A stretch of 64,000 nucleotides of DNA from Polyangiaceae bacterium (GTDB lineage: Bacteria; Myxococcota_A; Polyangia; Polyangiales; Polyangiaceae), in assembly GCA_029261965.1 (NCBI GenBank), contig JAJDAH010000188.1:25097-89096 (forward strand), in the 5' to 3' direction. Below the pieces are notes generated by a model. That model saw nothing but the letters and a program-made list of their open reading frames with translations. It did no database searches and was not told where the DNA came from. A program made the translations under genes and the position numbers. This document shows, piece after piece, positions 34,702-44,324 of the stretch (position 1 is the first letter of the stretch; each line of letters starts with the position of its first letter).

Positions 34702-34770
34702 GACCCGAGGGGGCCAAGCCTCGCTGGGGGGGTGGCAGAATCGCCCATCAGCCGGTTCGGAAACGCGGTG

Positions 34771-35358
34771 CTACGCGCCTTTTTTCAATTCCGTCAGAAC
34801 GAGCTTCGACACCGCCTTGAGCGTATCGAACACGCCGGGCCCGGTCCGTGCGCAGGCTTCGTAGTCTGGGACGTTCATCGGGTTCAGCGCTTCACGCAGC
34901 TCCTCGATGGGCAGCACGTTCGGCAGGTCGCGTTTGTTGTACTGCACGACGTACGGGACCTTTTCGAGCGAATACCCCTGCTCGGCAAGGTTCGTGCGGA
35001 GGTTCTCCACGCTCTCCTGATTCGCCTCGAACCGCTCGATCTGGCTATCGGCGACGAAGATGACGCCGTCGACGCCCTTGAGGATGAGCTTGCGGCTCGC
35101 GTCGTAGAACACCTGCCCGGGCACCGTGTAGAGGTGGAAGCGAGTCTTGAAACCGCGGATCTCCCCGAGCGAGAGCGGGAGGAAGTCGAAAAAGAGCGTG
35201 CGCTCGGTTTCGGTGGCGAGCGAGATCATCTTGCCCTTCGCATCAGGGCTCGTCCGCTCGTAGATGTACTGCAGGTTGGTGGTTTTTCCGCAGAGACCAG
35301 GACCGTAGTAGACGATCTTGCAGTTGATCTCCCGGGCCATGTAGTTGATGAAGCTCAT
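34771..35358 (-). CDS. mglA: MglA, Ras-like polarity GTPase
   Basis: 195 aa, nearly collinear with M. xanthus MglA ([21 protein letters not shown]-loop GPGLCGKTT at 19-27). It keeps the non-Ras features: [21 protein letters not shown], with a PGQ switch 2, and QYNKRDLPN as the guanine-binding NKRD. MglA-GTP marks the leading pole and drives gliding and type IV pilus motility. The C-terminal [18 protein letters not shown] is fully conserved with the family. Downstream of its GAP MglB, 12 bases apart. Confidence 0.96.
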   Translation of the reverse strand: MSFINYMAREINCKIVYYGPGLCGKTTNLQYIYERTSPDAKGKMISLATETERTLFFDFLPLSLGEIRGFKTRFHLYTVPGQVFYDASRKLILKGVDGVIFVADSQIERFEANQESVENLRTNLAEQGYSLEKVPYVVQYNKRDLPNVLPIEELREALNPMNVPDYEACARTGPGVFDTLKAVSKLVLTELKKGA

Positions 35359-35370
35359 CGCCCGGTTACC

Positions 35371-35853
35371 TCAGTCATTGAACAGATTGTCGATGTCCTC
35401 GTCGGTGATCTCCGCGAACGGGGAGTCTCCACCGGGCTCTTGAACCTTGCTGAGCAAAGATTCGAAGATACGGTTGAGCTCGTCGCTCGCTTTGCGAACC
35501 CGTAGCCGAACCAGACCGAGACTCGACTTGGAGTCGAAGATCACCACCAAGATGACCCGATTGCCGACGAGCTGAATGTGGATGTTGGCGTTTTCGCCTT
35601 CATGAAACTGCGTCGAGAACTCGTTCTCGCGCAGGAGCTTTGCGATACCGCCGGTCGCCGCGATGTTGCCGGCCGTCAGCGACGCCAGCGACGTGGTGTC
35701 GATGTTGTCGACCTCGCCGCTGGCAGCAATGAGCTGACCGTTCTTGTCGACGATGAAGACGACCTTCGCGTTCGCTTCGCGCACGAGTCGGTCGACAACC
35801 AGTTGGATCTGGTTGAACTCCTCCTCGTACATCACCATCTGGGGATTAACCAT
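35371..35853 (-). CDS. mglB: MglB, roadblock/LC7 GAP for MglA
   Basis: 160 aa from ATG 35853; the open frame continues 30 codons upstream but homology with M. xanthus MglB (159 aa) begins at the MVMYEEEFNQIQ region. Core: ANAKVVFIVDKNGQLIAASG, NIDTTSLASLTAGNIAATGG and SSLGLVRLRVRKASDELNRI. The tail SPFAEITDEDIDNLFND is strikingly conserved. MglB dimers stimulate MglA GTPase and mark the lagging pole. The mglBA order is as in other myxobacteria. Confidence 0.95.
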   Translation of the reverse strand: MVNPQMVMYEEEFNQIQLVVDRLVREANAKVVFIVDKNGQLIAASGEVDNIDTTSLASLTAGNIAATGGIAKLLRENEFSTQFHEGENANIHIQLVGNRVILVVIFDSKSSLGLVRLRVRKASDELNRIFESLLSKVQEPGGDSPFAEITDEDIDNLFND

Positions 35854-36219
35854 CGAAGTCCTCTGCGCTTGGCGTCCTAGCTGAGACCTCTCCGCGCGCG
35901 CTGTCCGGTCTCTGAAACCCGGAGTCCGACCGCTGCAACTCACCGTAAGGTCGAGACGTTTCTACCTCCCAAAGGGGTGAAGCATCCTTGTACTTGAGGC
36001 GCCCCAGGCCAGCAAGCACAGCGTCGCTCCTCTTTTTGATTGCTGTCGAAGCCAGGGCGATTGCTGTCGAAGCAGGGCCCAAATCCCCCGCCTTGGAGCC
36101 CGTAACGCGACCTCGTCCGGCCAAAGGGCGCGGAGGGCACACGCCGACCGCGTTTCAGGCCAGAAAACTCGCGGGTTTTTGCTGGCGAGTGACCCCGACT
36201 GTCGCTAATCAAGAAGGGA
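35854..36219. promoter_or_regulatory. mglB upstream region, divergent from a giant envelope gene
   Basis: About 365 bases with no supported gene. It must hold promoters for mglBA (leftward) and the DUF3857 gene (rightward). Apart from the 21-bp direct repeats at 36038-36079 I see no clear boxes; AAGAAGGGA directly precedes the GTG of the rightward gene. Confidence 0.5.
36038..36079. repeat. Two tandem 21-bp repeats upstream of mglBA
   Basis: GATTGCTGTCGAAGC occurs at 36038-36052 and 36059-36073; with the CAGGGC that follows, the period is exactly 21 bases (two helix turns), so both copies face the same side of the DNA. Such spacing fits a pair of activator sites. The second copy is slightly diverged after the shared 15 bases. 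Confidence 0.6.
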
Positions 36220-39200
36220 GTGAAGCCCTGGGCCCTGGGACTCGTTGGAGCGCTGATGAGCCTCCCTGCTAGCGCTGAGGCGGGCGGGGCGATCGTGCAT
36301 CCGGACTTGACTCGGGCGATTGACCAGCTCGAGCAGGCCAACGGACCGGAGGCATACTCGGCGCTGCGCCGGATTTGGTCGACGTGGGACCGGGCGAATC
36401 CCGTGCACGTCGAAGAAGCACTCCGAGCCGCCGAGGGCGATCGAAAGCTGGCTCCGGCGACGCGTGTGTACGCCGGCATGCTGCAAGCGTTCGCGCGTAG
36501 CCGTCGCGGCGACCTGGCCGCGGAGCGAAAGAAGATCTCCGCCCTCGGGTTCATCGACGACTGGCTCGTGCTCGGACCCTTCGACAACGAAGGGAAAGCG
36601 GGATTCGACGGAGACTCCGGACCCGAAGCCGACTTCAGTCGACCCATCGTCATTGGGCAGAGCTACACCGGCAAAGAACGACCGGTCATCTGGCGGCAGG
36701 CGCCGGCAGCGGCATTTCCTTTCGGCTGGCTCGACTCCGGCGCGCTCTTCCGACCCGAGCGCTTCATCTGCATCTACGCGAAGACTTTCGTGCGGAGCAA
36801 AGCGTCGGCCCGAGCGCCGCGCGCGGTGACGCTGTGGGCCGGAGCGGCGGGCGCGTTTCGCGCCTACTGGAACGGCCGCGTCGTGTTGAAAGACACGGCC
36901 TACCGCGGCCACGACCCCGAGCGATTCGCCCAGACCGTGCGCCTGAAAGCGGGCACCAACGACCTCACCGTCAAAGTCTGCGGCGCCGACATCGCGCCGA
37001 TTTTGTCGGTGCGCATAGGCGACCGAAAGGGCGGCCCTGACGCCGAGGTCGAAGTCACGAGCGACCTCTCCGCGAGCGTCGCCGCGGCCAAAAACCTCGA
37101 GACCAGTGACGACAAGGCGACCGACGTCCCCAAGCCGCGTCCGGGAGAGCCCCTCGGGCCGATGCAGGCGTTCCAGAAGCTGACCGACCAGAAAAAGCCG
37201 AAGCCGAGCGATCTTTTTGCTCACGCCGAGTATCTGGTCCGCACGAGCAGCGACGACCCGACCGAGCACATCGCGAGGAACCTCGCGCACCGCGCGGCCG
37301 AAGCCGAGCCGAAGATCGACCGCCTCTTGCTGGCGGCAAACCTCGTCGAGGATCGAAACCAGGTCGCCGAGTGGATCGACAAGGCTCAGGCGCTGGCGGA
37401 CAAACGGAAAGAACCGAACATCCAGGTTCTGCTGGCGCAAGCCATCCTCGCTCAGAACAGCCAGAACTGGCGCCTCGCGTTCCCGTTTTTCGACCGGGTC
37501 CTCGCCATCGACCCGGACAACGTGCGGGCCATCCAAGGGCGAGTCGAGCTCTACAACGAGGCCGGATTGAGGCGCACCGCGCTCGCGACGCTCGAGAGAG
37601 CCGTCGGTAGGCAGCCGCATTCGGTCACGCTGCTGAACATGTACGCGTCGCAGCTCGACGCACTCGGGCGCGCCACCGAAGCCAACGAAGTGAAGCAGCG
37701 CTACGCGAATTTGCGCTTCGACGACATGGCGTTCCTCGGGGGCAAGGTCGAGCTGAGCGTGACTCGCCGCAGCCGCGGCGCCGCGGAGCATTGGCTCGAC
37801 CGCCTCCGAACTGTGGATCCCGACAGCCAATGGGGTTTCGGGCTCGCCGCTCGCACCTACGAAAGACTCGGTCAGACCGACCGGGCCATCGCCACCTACG
37901 AACGCGCCTTGTCCTACGCCCCCGAAGACGTGGGCACGCTGCGCGAGCTCAGCGACCTGCACGGGCGCATCGGCCATCGCGACGAGCAACTCGCGCTCCT
38001 CAAGCGAATCCTCGAGATCCGCCCTCAGGAGAAAGACGTGCGTGAGTACGTCGAGCACATCGTCCCGCCGAAACCCCGGCCGGACGAGGCGTACGCGTGG
38101 GCCGCCGATCGCTTCCTCAGAAAACGACACGCACCGGCCGACGGACAAAACCGCCGGACGATGCTCGATTTGACCGTGACCACCGTCTTCGAGAACGGCT
38201 TGTCCAGCGAGTTTCGCCAGGTCGTGTTTCAACCGCTGACGAACGCCGCCGCCGCCAACGCGCGTCAGTATTCCTTTCACTACCAAGGCGGCCAGCAGAC
38301 GGTGACCCTTCGGGGGGCGCGGGTTCACCGCAAGGACAACTCGATCGACGAAGCCGTCGAGAGCGGCGAGGGTCCCGCCAACGATCCGGCCATCGCGATG
38401 TACACGTCGGGGCGGAACTTCTACGTCCAGTTCCCGCGGCTCGAGCCGGGAGACGTGGTCGAGCTCCGCTATCGAATCGACGACGTGACACCGCGCAACG
38501 AGTTCGCGGACTACTACGGCGCGATCCAGTACATGCAGTCGAACGAGCCGGTGGGGCACGCCGAATACGTGCTGATCACGCCAAAGAAGCGCAAGTTCGT
38601 CATTCACTCGTCGAAGCTGCCGAAGCTGCAGGTGACCCAGAAGGAGAAGGGCAACCAGCGCACCTATCGGTTCATCGCCAAGGACGTGCCCGCGCTGTTG
38701 CCCGAACCCGCGATGCCGCCGTGGCCGGAAGTGCTCGGGTACGTGCACGTGTCCACGTTCGAAAACTGGAAGGCCCTCGGCACTTGGTACTGGGGCCTGT
38801 CGAAGGATCAGTTCGACCTCGACGACGCGACTCGAAAGATCGTCCAGGACGTCACCAAGAACGCCAAGACCGATCTGGAGAAGGTCCGCGCGGTCTACGG
38901 CTGGGTCGTCAAGAACACCCGCTACGTCGCTCTCGAGTTCGGCATCTACGGGTTCAAGCCGCGGCGCTGCGTTCAAACGGTCGCGCGAGGCTGGGGCGAC
39001 TGCAAAGACAAGGCCACGGTGATCGTCAGCATGCTGCGCGAGCTCGGGATCCCGGCGACGATCGTGATTCTTCGCACCGGTCTTCGGGGCGATTTCGACG
39101 CCAAAGTCGCGAGCCTCGCTCCCTTCGACCACGCGATCGCCTATGTGCCGTCGCTGAAGCTGTATCTCGACGGCACGGCCGAATACACCGGCTCGGACGA

Positions 39201-39927
39201 GCTGCCGACGATGGACCTGGGCGCGCGGGGACTGCTCGTGAACGAGGGTGATACGAAGCTCGTCCGCTTACCCGACGTCGACCCGGGCAGAGCCGTGCGC
39301 GCACGCGAGCTCGCCGCCACCGTCAAGAAGTCGGGCGAAGCCACGCTCGACGTCTCCTACGACACCAGCGGCGCCAGCGCGCCGTCCTGGCGACGCCGCT
39401 ACCACGCCAAGGGCACTCGGCGAGAGCGACTCACGCAGGACATCGGCCGCGAATTTCCCGGCTTTCAGCTCGCCGCCGGACCGACGGCCATCGTCGCCAA
39501 CGATCTCGAGGACATCGAGCAAGCGGTGAAGATCCGCGTCCGAGGCGCGGCACCGGCGTTCGGGCGCGCCGAAGGAAAACAGCTGAGCATGGCGGTGACC
39601 CCGAACCATGGCTTGACGTCGTCTTACGCGTCGTTGTCGAAGCGCCGCCTCGATGTCAAAATTCCACCCATCGGCACGTACGACGACACCTTCAAGATTC
39701 AGCTCCCGCCGGGCGTGAAAATCGTTTCCGGACCGGAAGATGCCACCGCGTCGACGCGCTTCGGTTCGTACTCGGTGAAGGTCGAGAAGCAGCAAAGTAG
39801 AATCGTCGTGAGAAGTCGCCTCGTGGTCAAAGTCACGCGCGTCGAGGTCGCCGACTACGCCGCCTGGCAAAAGTTCTGCATGGACGCGGACAAAGCGTTC
39901 AGCCCCCGGCTCGTCGTCGGACCCTGA
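36220..39927 (+). CDS. Giant envelope protein: TPR, DUF3857 and active transglutaminase-like domain
   Basis: 1235 aa, GTG start. Signal peptide MKPWALGLVGALMSLPASAEAGG (predicted cleavage near A22). A sugar-binding-like beta domain (about 100-290) contains DDWLVLGPFDNEG and AYWNGRVVLKDTAY. TPR repeats run about 330-620 (PFFDRVLAIDPDNVRAI, AIATYERALSYAPEDVG). A DUF3857 domain follows (about 640-850), then the transglutaminase core with C928 (GWGDCKDK), H971 (FDHAIAYV) and D984 (LYLDGTAE). Family members are periplasmic or surface proteins of unknown substrate. Adjacent to a shorter-lived relative at 40.5 kb. Confidence 0.85.
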   Translation: MKPWALGLVGALMSLPASAEAGGAIVHPDLTRAIDQLEQANGPEAYSALRRIWSTWDRANPVHVEEALRAAEGDRKLAPATRVYAGMLQAFARSRRGDLAAERKKISALGFIDDWLVLGPFDNEGKAGFDGDSGPEADFSRPIVIGQSYTGKERPVIWRQAPAAAFPFGWLDSGALFRPERFICIYAKTFVRSKASARAPRAVTLWAGAAGAFRAYWNGRVVLKDTAYRGHDPERFAQTVRLKAGTNDLTVKVCGADIAPILSVRIGDRKGGPDAEVEVTSDLSASVAAAKNLETSDDKATDVPKPRPGEPLGPMQAFQKLTDQKKPKPSDLFAHAEYLVRTSSDDPTEHIARNLAHRAAEAEPKIDRLLLAANLVEDRNQVAEWIDKAQALADKRKEPNIQVLLAQAILAQNSQNWRLAFPFFDRVLAIDPDNVRAIQGRVELYNEAGLRRTALATLERAVGRQPHSVTLLNMYASQLDALGRATEANEVKQRYANLRFDDMAFLGGKVELSVTRRSRGAAEHWLDRLRTVDPDSQWGFGLAARTYERLGQTDRAIATYERALSYAPEDVGTLRELSDLHGRIGHRDEQLALLKRILEIRPQEKDVREYVEHIVPPKPRPDEAYAWAADRFLRKRHAPADGQNRRTMLDLTVTTVFENGLSSEFRQVVFQPLTNAAAANARQYSFHYQGGQQTVTLRGARVHRKDNSIDEAVESGEGPANDPAIAMYTSGRNFYVQFPRLEPGDVVELRYRIDDVTPRNEFADYYGAIQYMQSNEPVGHAEYVLITPKKRKFVIHSSKLPKLQVTQKEKGNQRTYRFIAKDVPALLPEPAMPPWPEVLGYVHVSTFENWKALGTWYWGLSKDQFDLDDATRKIVQDVTKNAKTDLEKVRAVYGWVVKNTRYVALEFGIYGFKPRRCVQTVARGWGDCKDKATVIVSMLRELGIPATIVILRTGLRGDFDAKVASLAPFDHAIAYVPSLKLYLDGTAEYTGSDELPTMDLGARGLLVNEGDTKLVRLPDVDPGRAVRARELAATVKKSGEATLDVSYDTSGASAPSWRRRYHAKGTRRERLTQDIGREFPGFQLAAGPTAIVANDLEDIEQAVKIRVRGAAPAFGRAEGKQLSMAVTPNHGLTSSYASLSKRRLDVKIPPIGTYDDTFKIQLPPGVKIVSGPEDATASTRFGSYSVKVEKQQSRIVVRSRLVVKVTRVEVADYAAWQKFCMDADKAFSPRLVVGP

Positions 39928-39950
39928 CGGTCATGCGGGAAAGGATCGGG

Positions 39951-40457
39951 ATGCGCCTGCGATCCGGTCTGGCTTGGGCCACCACCTTCGCGGCGCTCGT
40001 GGGCTGCGCGCAGATCATCGGCGTCGACGAGAACTACGTGCCCGCGTCGTTTGCGGGCGCACCGGGATCGGGCGGTAGCGGCGGCGGAAACGGCGGCAAT
40101 GGTGCCGCCAGCGGGGCGAGCGGCATGGGCGGCGTCGGCGGCAGTGGAGGAGCCACCGACGCGATGGCCCAGACGGGGGGCGCCGGAGGCGGCGCCGGGG
40201 CAAGCGGCGCTGCGGGATCCGCCGGCTTTTCAGGAGCCGGCGTGGGCGGGACCGCCGGGGCCGGCACGGGGGGCACAGGCGCGGTCGGAGGTGTCGGCGG
40301 CACGGGCGGCGTGGGCGGCGGAACCGGTGGCGGCGGAACCGGCGGCGCCCCCATCTGCGACCTCGGCATGTGCCCGGCCTGCGTCGTGCCTACGACAGTC
40401 AAGTGCTGCCGTGGCTCCGAGTGTGGCTGCATGTTCCCCTTCGCTCCGTGTCTGTGA
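39951..40457 (+). CDS. Gly-rich lipoprotein with short Cys tail
   Basis: 168 aa from ATG 39951, chosen because GGGAAAGGA lies just upstream; an in-frame ATG at 39933 adds six residues. Lipobox LVGC followed by AQIIGVDENY, a start seen repeatedly in myxobacterial lipoproteins. The bulk is a GGAGG/GTGG linker; only the final 35 residues are non-repetitive: CDLGMCPACVVPTTVKCCRG and ECGCMFPFAPC. So a long flexible stalk ends in a small Cys knot. Located between the two giant DUF3857 genes, so probably co-transcribed. Confidence 0.7.
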   Translation: MRLRSGLAWATTFAALVGCAQIIGVDENYVPASFAGAPGSGGSGGGNGGNGAASGASGMGGVGGSGGATDAMAQTGGAGGGAGASGAAGSAGFSGAGVGGTAGAGTGGTGAVGGVGGTGGVGGGTGGGGTGGAPICDLGMCPACVVPTTVKCCRGSECGCMFPFAPCL

Positions 40458-40510
40458 GCATGGCCCCCCAGGCATCGATTCCAACCAATCGATGCACTAG
40501 GCTCCCGCGC

Positions 40511-43500
40511 GTGAGACGAATGCTGACCGTGGTCGCCTTCGCCCTGTTGGCGATCGCGTGTGGGCGCTCCGGTGATGCTCAGTCAGCCGAGTCTGGTCTC
40601 GACGAACTTCGTCGCCGCGGCCCGACGACGGCCAAAGCGAGCGTCGCCGGTCGCTGGCTGCTCGCCGAGCTCGTGAGCCCGGGAGGCAATCCCAAGCACG
40701 CGAGCCGCGCGCGAAAACGCCTCGACGAGATCGGCGGCGGAGACATGATCGCGCACCTGGCGCGCGGCCTCGACGACGCGGCGCACGGTCGCCTCCGCGA
40801 CGCGCCGGGCGCGTACCTCGAAGCCGTCAAAGCCGCCCGCGTGTCCGACGACCCCCGGGCACCGCTCGTCGCGTGGTTCGCCGCGGGCGAAGCGCTCGGT
40901 TACCGTAGCTACAAGACGGGTCTTTGGGACGAATGGAAGCCGTTCGTCGAAACCGCCATCGCCGAGCCCGGCCGTATCGGCTGGCGGGGCCGCGCAGAGC
41001 TGGTCGAATGGTGGACCGACGAAGCCTGGTCGAAAGCGACGAAGAACATCGAAAAAGTCGCGGCGAAGAAGTACGGCTGCATTCGCAACGTACGCCTCGC
41101 CGGGCCCTTCGGACGCGGCGCCGCGGCGGACGCCTTCCGCAACTTCGCCGCTGAGGCGCCGGGGCCTTGGCCGCTCGAGTGGCCGCGAGACGCCGACGTG
41201 GGCCGGCCACCCAAGGTGATCGAGACGTCGCAGGAAGGCTGCACGGTCTCGAGCGACGAGCCTACAGGCAACGGCATCTACTACGCCGAGTCATACCTCG
41301 AGCTCGACCATCCCACGCGCGTTCTGATCGCCGCCCAAGGCTCGCTCGCGGTTTGGGTCAACGACCACCTGGTGCTCGAACGCGACCCGCGCGAGTGGGG
41401 AATTTGGCCGCGTTTCGGCGTCGAGCTCGGCCTCGACAAGGGCCGGCATCGGGTGCTCGTTCGGCTCGCCGAGCCGGTGACCATTCTGCGGGTGTTGCAT
41501 CCCGATGGTCGGGCCTACGACGTGTCGACCTCGGCGGATGCCGCGCCCGGCTACTCGATCAGCCCTCCGAGCAATCCGAGCGATCCCAACGTCCTGATGC
41601 GGTACATCAAAAATGGCGACGTGGTCGACCCGGGAGACGACCTCGTGCGATTCGTCGGCGCTCATCTCCTTCACATCGAAGGTCAGGACGACGTCGCCGC
41701 CGTCATGGTCGAGCCCCTCGCCGGAGACACCAAAGAGGCCACCGGACCGACGCTCGAGCTCGCCGCCACCCTGCTCGCGGGGGATCCCATTTTCAGCGAG
41801 AGCGACCGCGAGGATCTCGTGCGACGGCTCGACGAAGCCGCGGCCGAAAAAGACCCCAGCCTGTGGCAAGCGCAGCTCAGCCTCGCCATCGCGGACATCA
41901 AGCAAAAGGGCCCCACCGAGGGCGTGCCGCGTCTGCGCGAGCTCACCCGGCTGTTTCCGCAAGTGCCGGCGATTCAGTCGGCTCTCGGGAGCATCTACGC
42001 TCAGCTCGGGTGGACCGCGGAACACGACGCCTCCATCAAAGATCTCGCCGAGCGATTTCCCGAGGATACGAGCTGGCTCTACGGAGCCATCGATGTCTAC
42101 GAACGCGCAGGCGACGACAAAAAAGTGGATGAGATCATCGGTCGTATCCTCGAGCTCGACCCCGACAGCGAAGTACGCCTCGGCCGAGCGATCGCGAGAC
42201 AGGACTACGACGCCGCGACCGGCGAGCTGAAACGACTCTCCGCCCGGCGGCCCGAGCGCAAAGACTTCGCCGAGCGGATGCACGACGTCATGGTGCGCGC
42301 CGGCAACGCCGCAGAGACGTGGAAGAAGCTCGAAGCCGCCATCAAAAAGGACCCCGAGAGCGGCCGGGCGCGCTTCGAGCTCGCCGACGCCCGATTCGCC
42401 GCTGGCGACAACAAGGCCCTCAGAAAGTCGCTCGTCGACGCCGTCGAGGCCGGAGCGCCCATCGGCCTGCTCGCCGATGCCATCGATCTGGTCGAAGGGG
42501 TGAGCGAGCTCGAGCCCTTTCGGCTCGACGCCAAGAAGGTCATCGCCGAGTACGAAAAGAGCGGCGTCGAGCTACCGGGCACGGCTGCCCGAGTGCTCGA
42601 CTACATGGCGGTGTGGGTGCGCTCGGACGGCTCGAGTCGGCTGCTCGAGCACGAGGTCATTCGCATTCAGAGCAAAGAAGCCATCGACAAGTTCGCCGAG
42701 CACAGCCAGCTGCCGGGCATGGTCTTGCACATGCGAGTCATCAAGAAGGACGGCCGCACGCTGGAGCCGCTGCAAGTCGCCGGCAAACCCACCGTCACGT
42801 TTCCGCATCTCGAGGTCGGCGACTACATCGAAACCGAGCAGCTGATGTCACGCGCTGGTGATGGAGAGCACGGGTTGCTCTACTCGGGGCCACACTGGTT
42901 CTTTCGAGAAGAAAACGTCGCGTACGCGAGAAGCGAATTCGTCCTTGTTTCTCCGAGCAACAAGGACCTCACGATCGAAACCCGAGGCAACGTTCCAGCG
43001 CCCCAGATCGAAAAAAAGGGCGCGTTGACCGTGCACCGGTGGCGCGTGGACGACAGTCCCGCCGCGCCCGCCGAGCCGCAGAGCGCACCCGCCCAGGAGT
43101 TTCTCCCTAGCGTGCGCATCGGGTGGGGAATCACGCTCCCGCGTCGCGTCCGCTCGCTGAGCGACACCTTCGCTTACACCACGCCAATCGACCCCAGGAT
43201 CAAGCGCATCGCGCGGAGATACGCCAAGGGGCCATCGAAAAAACCCATCGACCGCGCGCGGAAGCTGTACCGGTGGGTGCTCGCCAACGTGGAGAAGGGC
43301 GACGAGTCCGATGGCCGACGGGTGATCACGTCGAAGCAGGGCAGCCTGTGGCGCGCGTTCATGGAGCTTTGTCGGTCCGCGGACATTCCCGTCGATTTTG
43401 CCCTCGCAAAAAACCGCCTCGCATCGCCACCGGTCGGTACGCTGAGCAAGGCAGCAGAGTTCACCGAGCCGGTCCTGCGCCTCGGCCCCCACGGCAAGAA

Positions 43501-44278
43501 GGGCAAGCCGGTGTGGCTCACGGTGAGCAGCAAGTTCGCTCCGTTCGGCTACGTGCCGGCCGAAGCGCGCGGCATGCCGGCGTACCTGCTTTTCGGTAGC
43601 GGCGCGCCGCCGAAGCTGTCGAAGACGCCGGCGGACGGCGTGCCCGACAGCATCGCGTACGTCGGCAAAGTCCGTCTCGCCCGCGACGGCTCGGCGGAAG
43701 TCGATCTCGAGCTCAGATTCGTCGGCAAGTACGCCATGGCGCTTCGAACCGCGCTCATCGAGCTTGCCGAGCGCCAGCTGCACGACATCCTCGAATCGCG
43801 CCTACTCGGCCGAGCCCTTCGCGGCGCCCAGCTTCGGAGCTTCGACCTGCGAAAGCTCGACGATCCCGACGTGCCGCTCGTCATCGAGATGAAAGCCAGC
43901 GTCTCGACCTTCGCTCAGGTCAGCGGCGGCACGCTCATCATCGTGCCGCCGTTCACCCCACGCATCTCGCAGCTGGCCGCGCTTCCTTCGCGAGAAACGC
44001 CGCTGCTCATCGGCGACGCGTCGCACCAAGAGGTGCAGCTGGAAATCGAGCTGCCCGAGGGTGCACGAGTAGAGACGAACATGACCCCGGCTCGCGTGAC
44101 CTACGGAGAAGGCTTCGTCGACGTGAAAGACGCCGTGAGTGCGGGCAAACTCACCCTCGATCGACGACTCGAGCTACCGGCCGGCCGAGTCCAGCCGGAC
44201 GAGTACGCGAAGTTTGCCGCCTTCGCCCGCGAAGCCGATGCGCTGCTGGCACGCAGTATCCGCGTGCTCGCGAAGTAG
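40511..44278 (+). CDS. Giant lipoprotein: TPR, DUF3857 and Cys-less transglutaminase-like domain
   Basis: 1255 aa from GTG 40511 (MRRMLTVVAFALLAIAC, lipobox LAIAC). Same plan as the protein at 36.2 kb: LGSIYAQLGWTAEHDASI-type TPRs in the middle, DUF3857 at about 700-860 (RLLEHEVIRIQSKEAI, FPHLEVGDYIETEQLM), then a transglutaminase-like fold. Where the catalytic GDCKDK should be, the sequence is ITSKQGSLWRAF, with S945 near the expected Cys, so it looks catalytically dead. The last ~250 residues are beta-rich (PLLIGDASHQEVQLEIELPE). Anchored by a lipid rather than free, unlike its neighbour. Confidence 0.82.
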   Translation: MRRMLTVVAFALLAIACGRSGDAQSAESGLDELRRRGPTTAKASVAGRWLLAELVSPGGNPKHASRARKRLDEIGGGDMIAHLARGLDDAAHGRLRDAPGAYLEAVKAARVSDDPRAPLVAWFAAGEALGYRSYKTGLWDEWKPFVETAIAEPGRIGWRGRAELVEWWTDEAWSKATKNIEKVAAKKYGCIRNVRLAGPFGRGAAADAFRNFAAEAPGPWPLEWPRDADVGRPPKVIETSQEGCTVSSDEPTGNGIYYAESYLELDHPTRVLIAAQGSLAVWVNDHLVLERDPREWGIWPRFGVELGLDKGRHRVLVRLAEPVTILRVLHPDGRAYDVSTSADAAPGYSISPPSNPSDPNVLMRYIKNGDVVDPGDDLVRFVGAHLLHIEGQDDVAAVMVEPLAGDTKEATGPTLELAATLLAGDPIFSESDREDLVRRLDEAAAEKDPSLWQAQLSLAIADIKQKGPTEGVPRLRELTRLFPQVPAIQSALGSIYAQLGWTAEHDASIKDLAERFPEDTSWLYGAIDVYERAGDDKKVDEIIGRILELDPDSEVRLGRAIARQDYDAATGELKRLSARRPERKDFAERMHDVMVRAGNAAETWKKLEAAIKKDPESGRARFELADARFAAGDNKALRKSLVDAVEAGAPIGLLADAIDLVEGVSELEPFRLDAKKVIAEYEKSGVELPGTAARVLDYMAVWVRSDGSSRLLEHEVIRIQSKEAIDKFAEHSQLPGMVLHMRVIKKDGRTLEPLQVAGKPTVTFPHLEVGDYIETEQLMSRAGDGEHGLLYSGPHWFFREENVAYARSEFVLVSPSNKDLTIETRGNVPAPQIEKKGALTVHRWRVDDSPAAPAEPQSAPAQEFLPSVRIGWGITLPRRVRSLSDTFAYTTPIDPRIKRIARRYAKGPSKKPIDRARKLYRWVLANVEKGDESDGRRVITSKQGSLWRAFMELCRSADIPVDFALAKNRLASPPVGTLSKAAEFTEPVLRLGPHGKKGKPVWLTVSSKFAPFGYVPAEARGMPAYLLFGSGAPPKLSKTPADGVPDSIAYVGKVRLARDGSAEVDLELRFVGKYAMALRTALIELAERQLHDILESRLLGRALRGAQLRSFDLRKLDDPDVPLVIEMKASVSTFAQVSGGTLIIVPPFTPRISQLAALPSRETPLLIGDASHQEVQLEIELPEGARVETNMTPARVTYGEGFVDVKDAVSAGKLTLDRRLELPAGRVQPDEYAKFAAFAREADALLARSIRVLAK

Positions 44279-44324
44279 CGCTGGTGCCAACGTCCGGCTC
44301 CGCTGCTAACCTTCACGCTGCACC

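Noticed and set aside
36205..39132. A 975-codon open frame on the minus strand opposite the giant DUF3857 gene
   Set aside because: It mirrors the real gene's codon pattern; long antisense frames arise in high-GC DNA and no start, ribosome site or family signature supports it.
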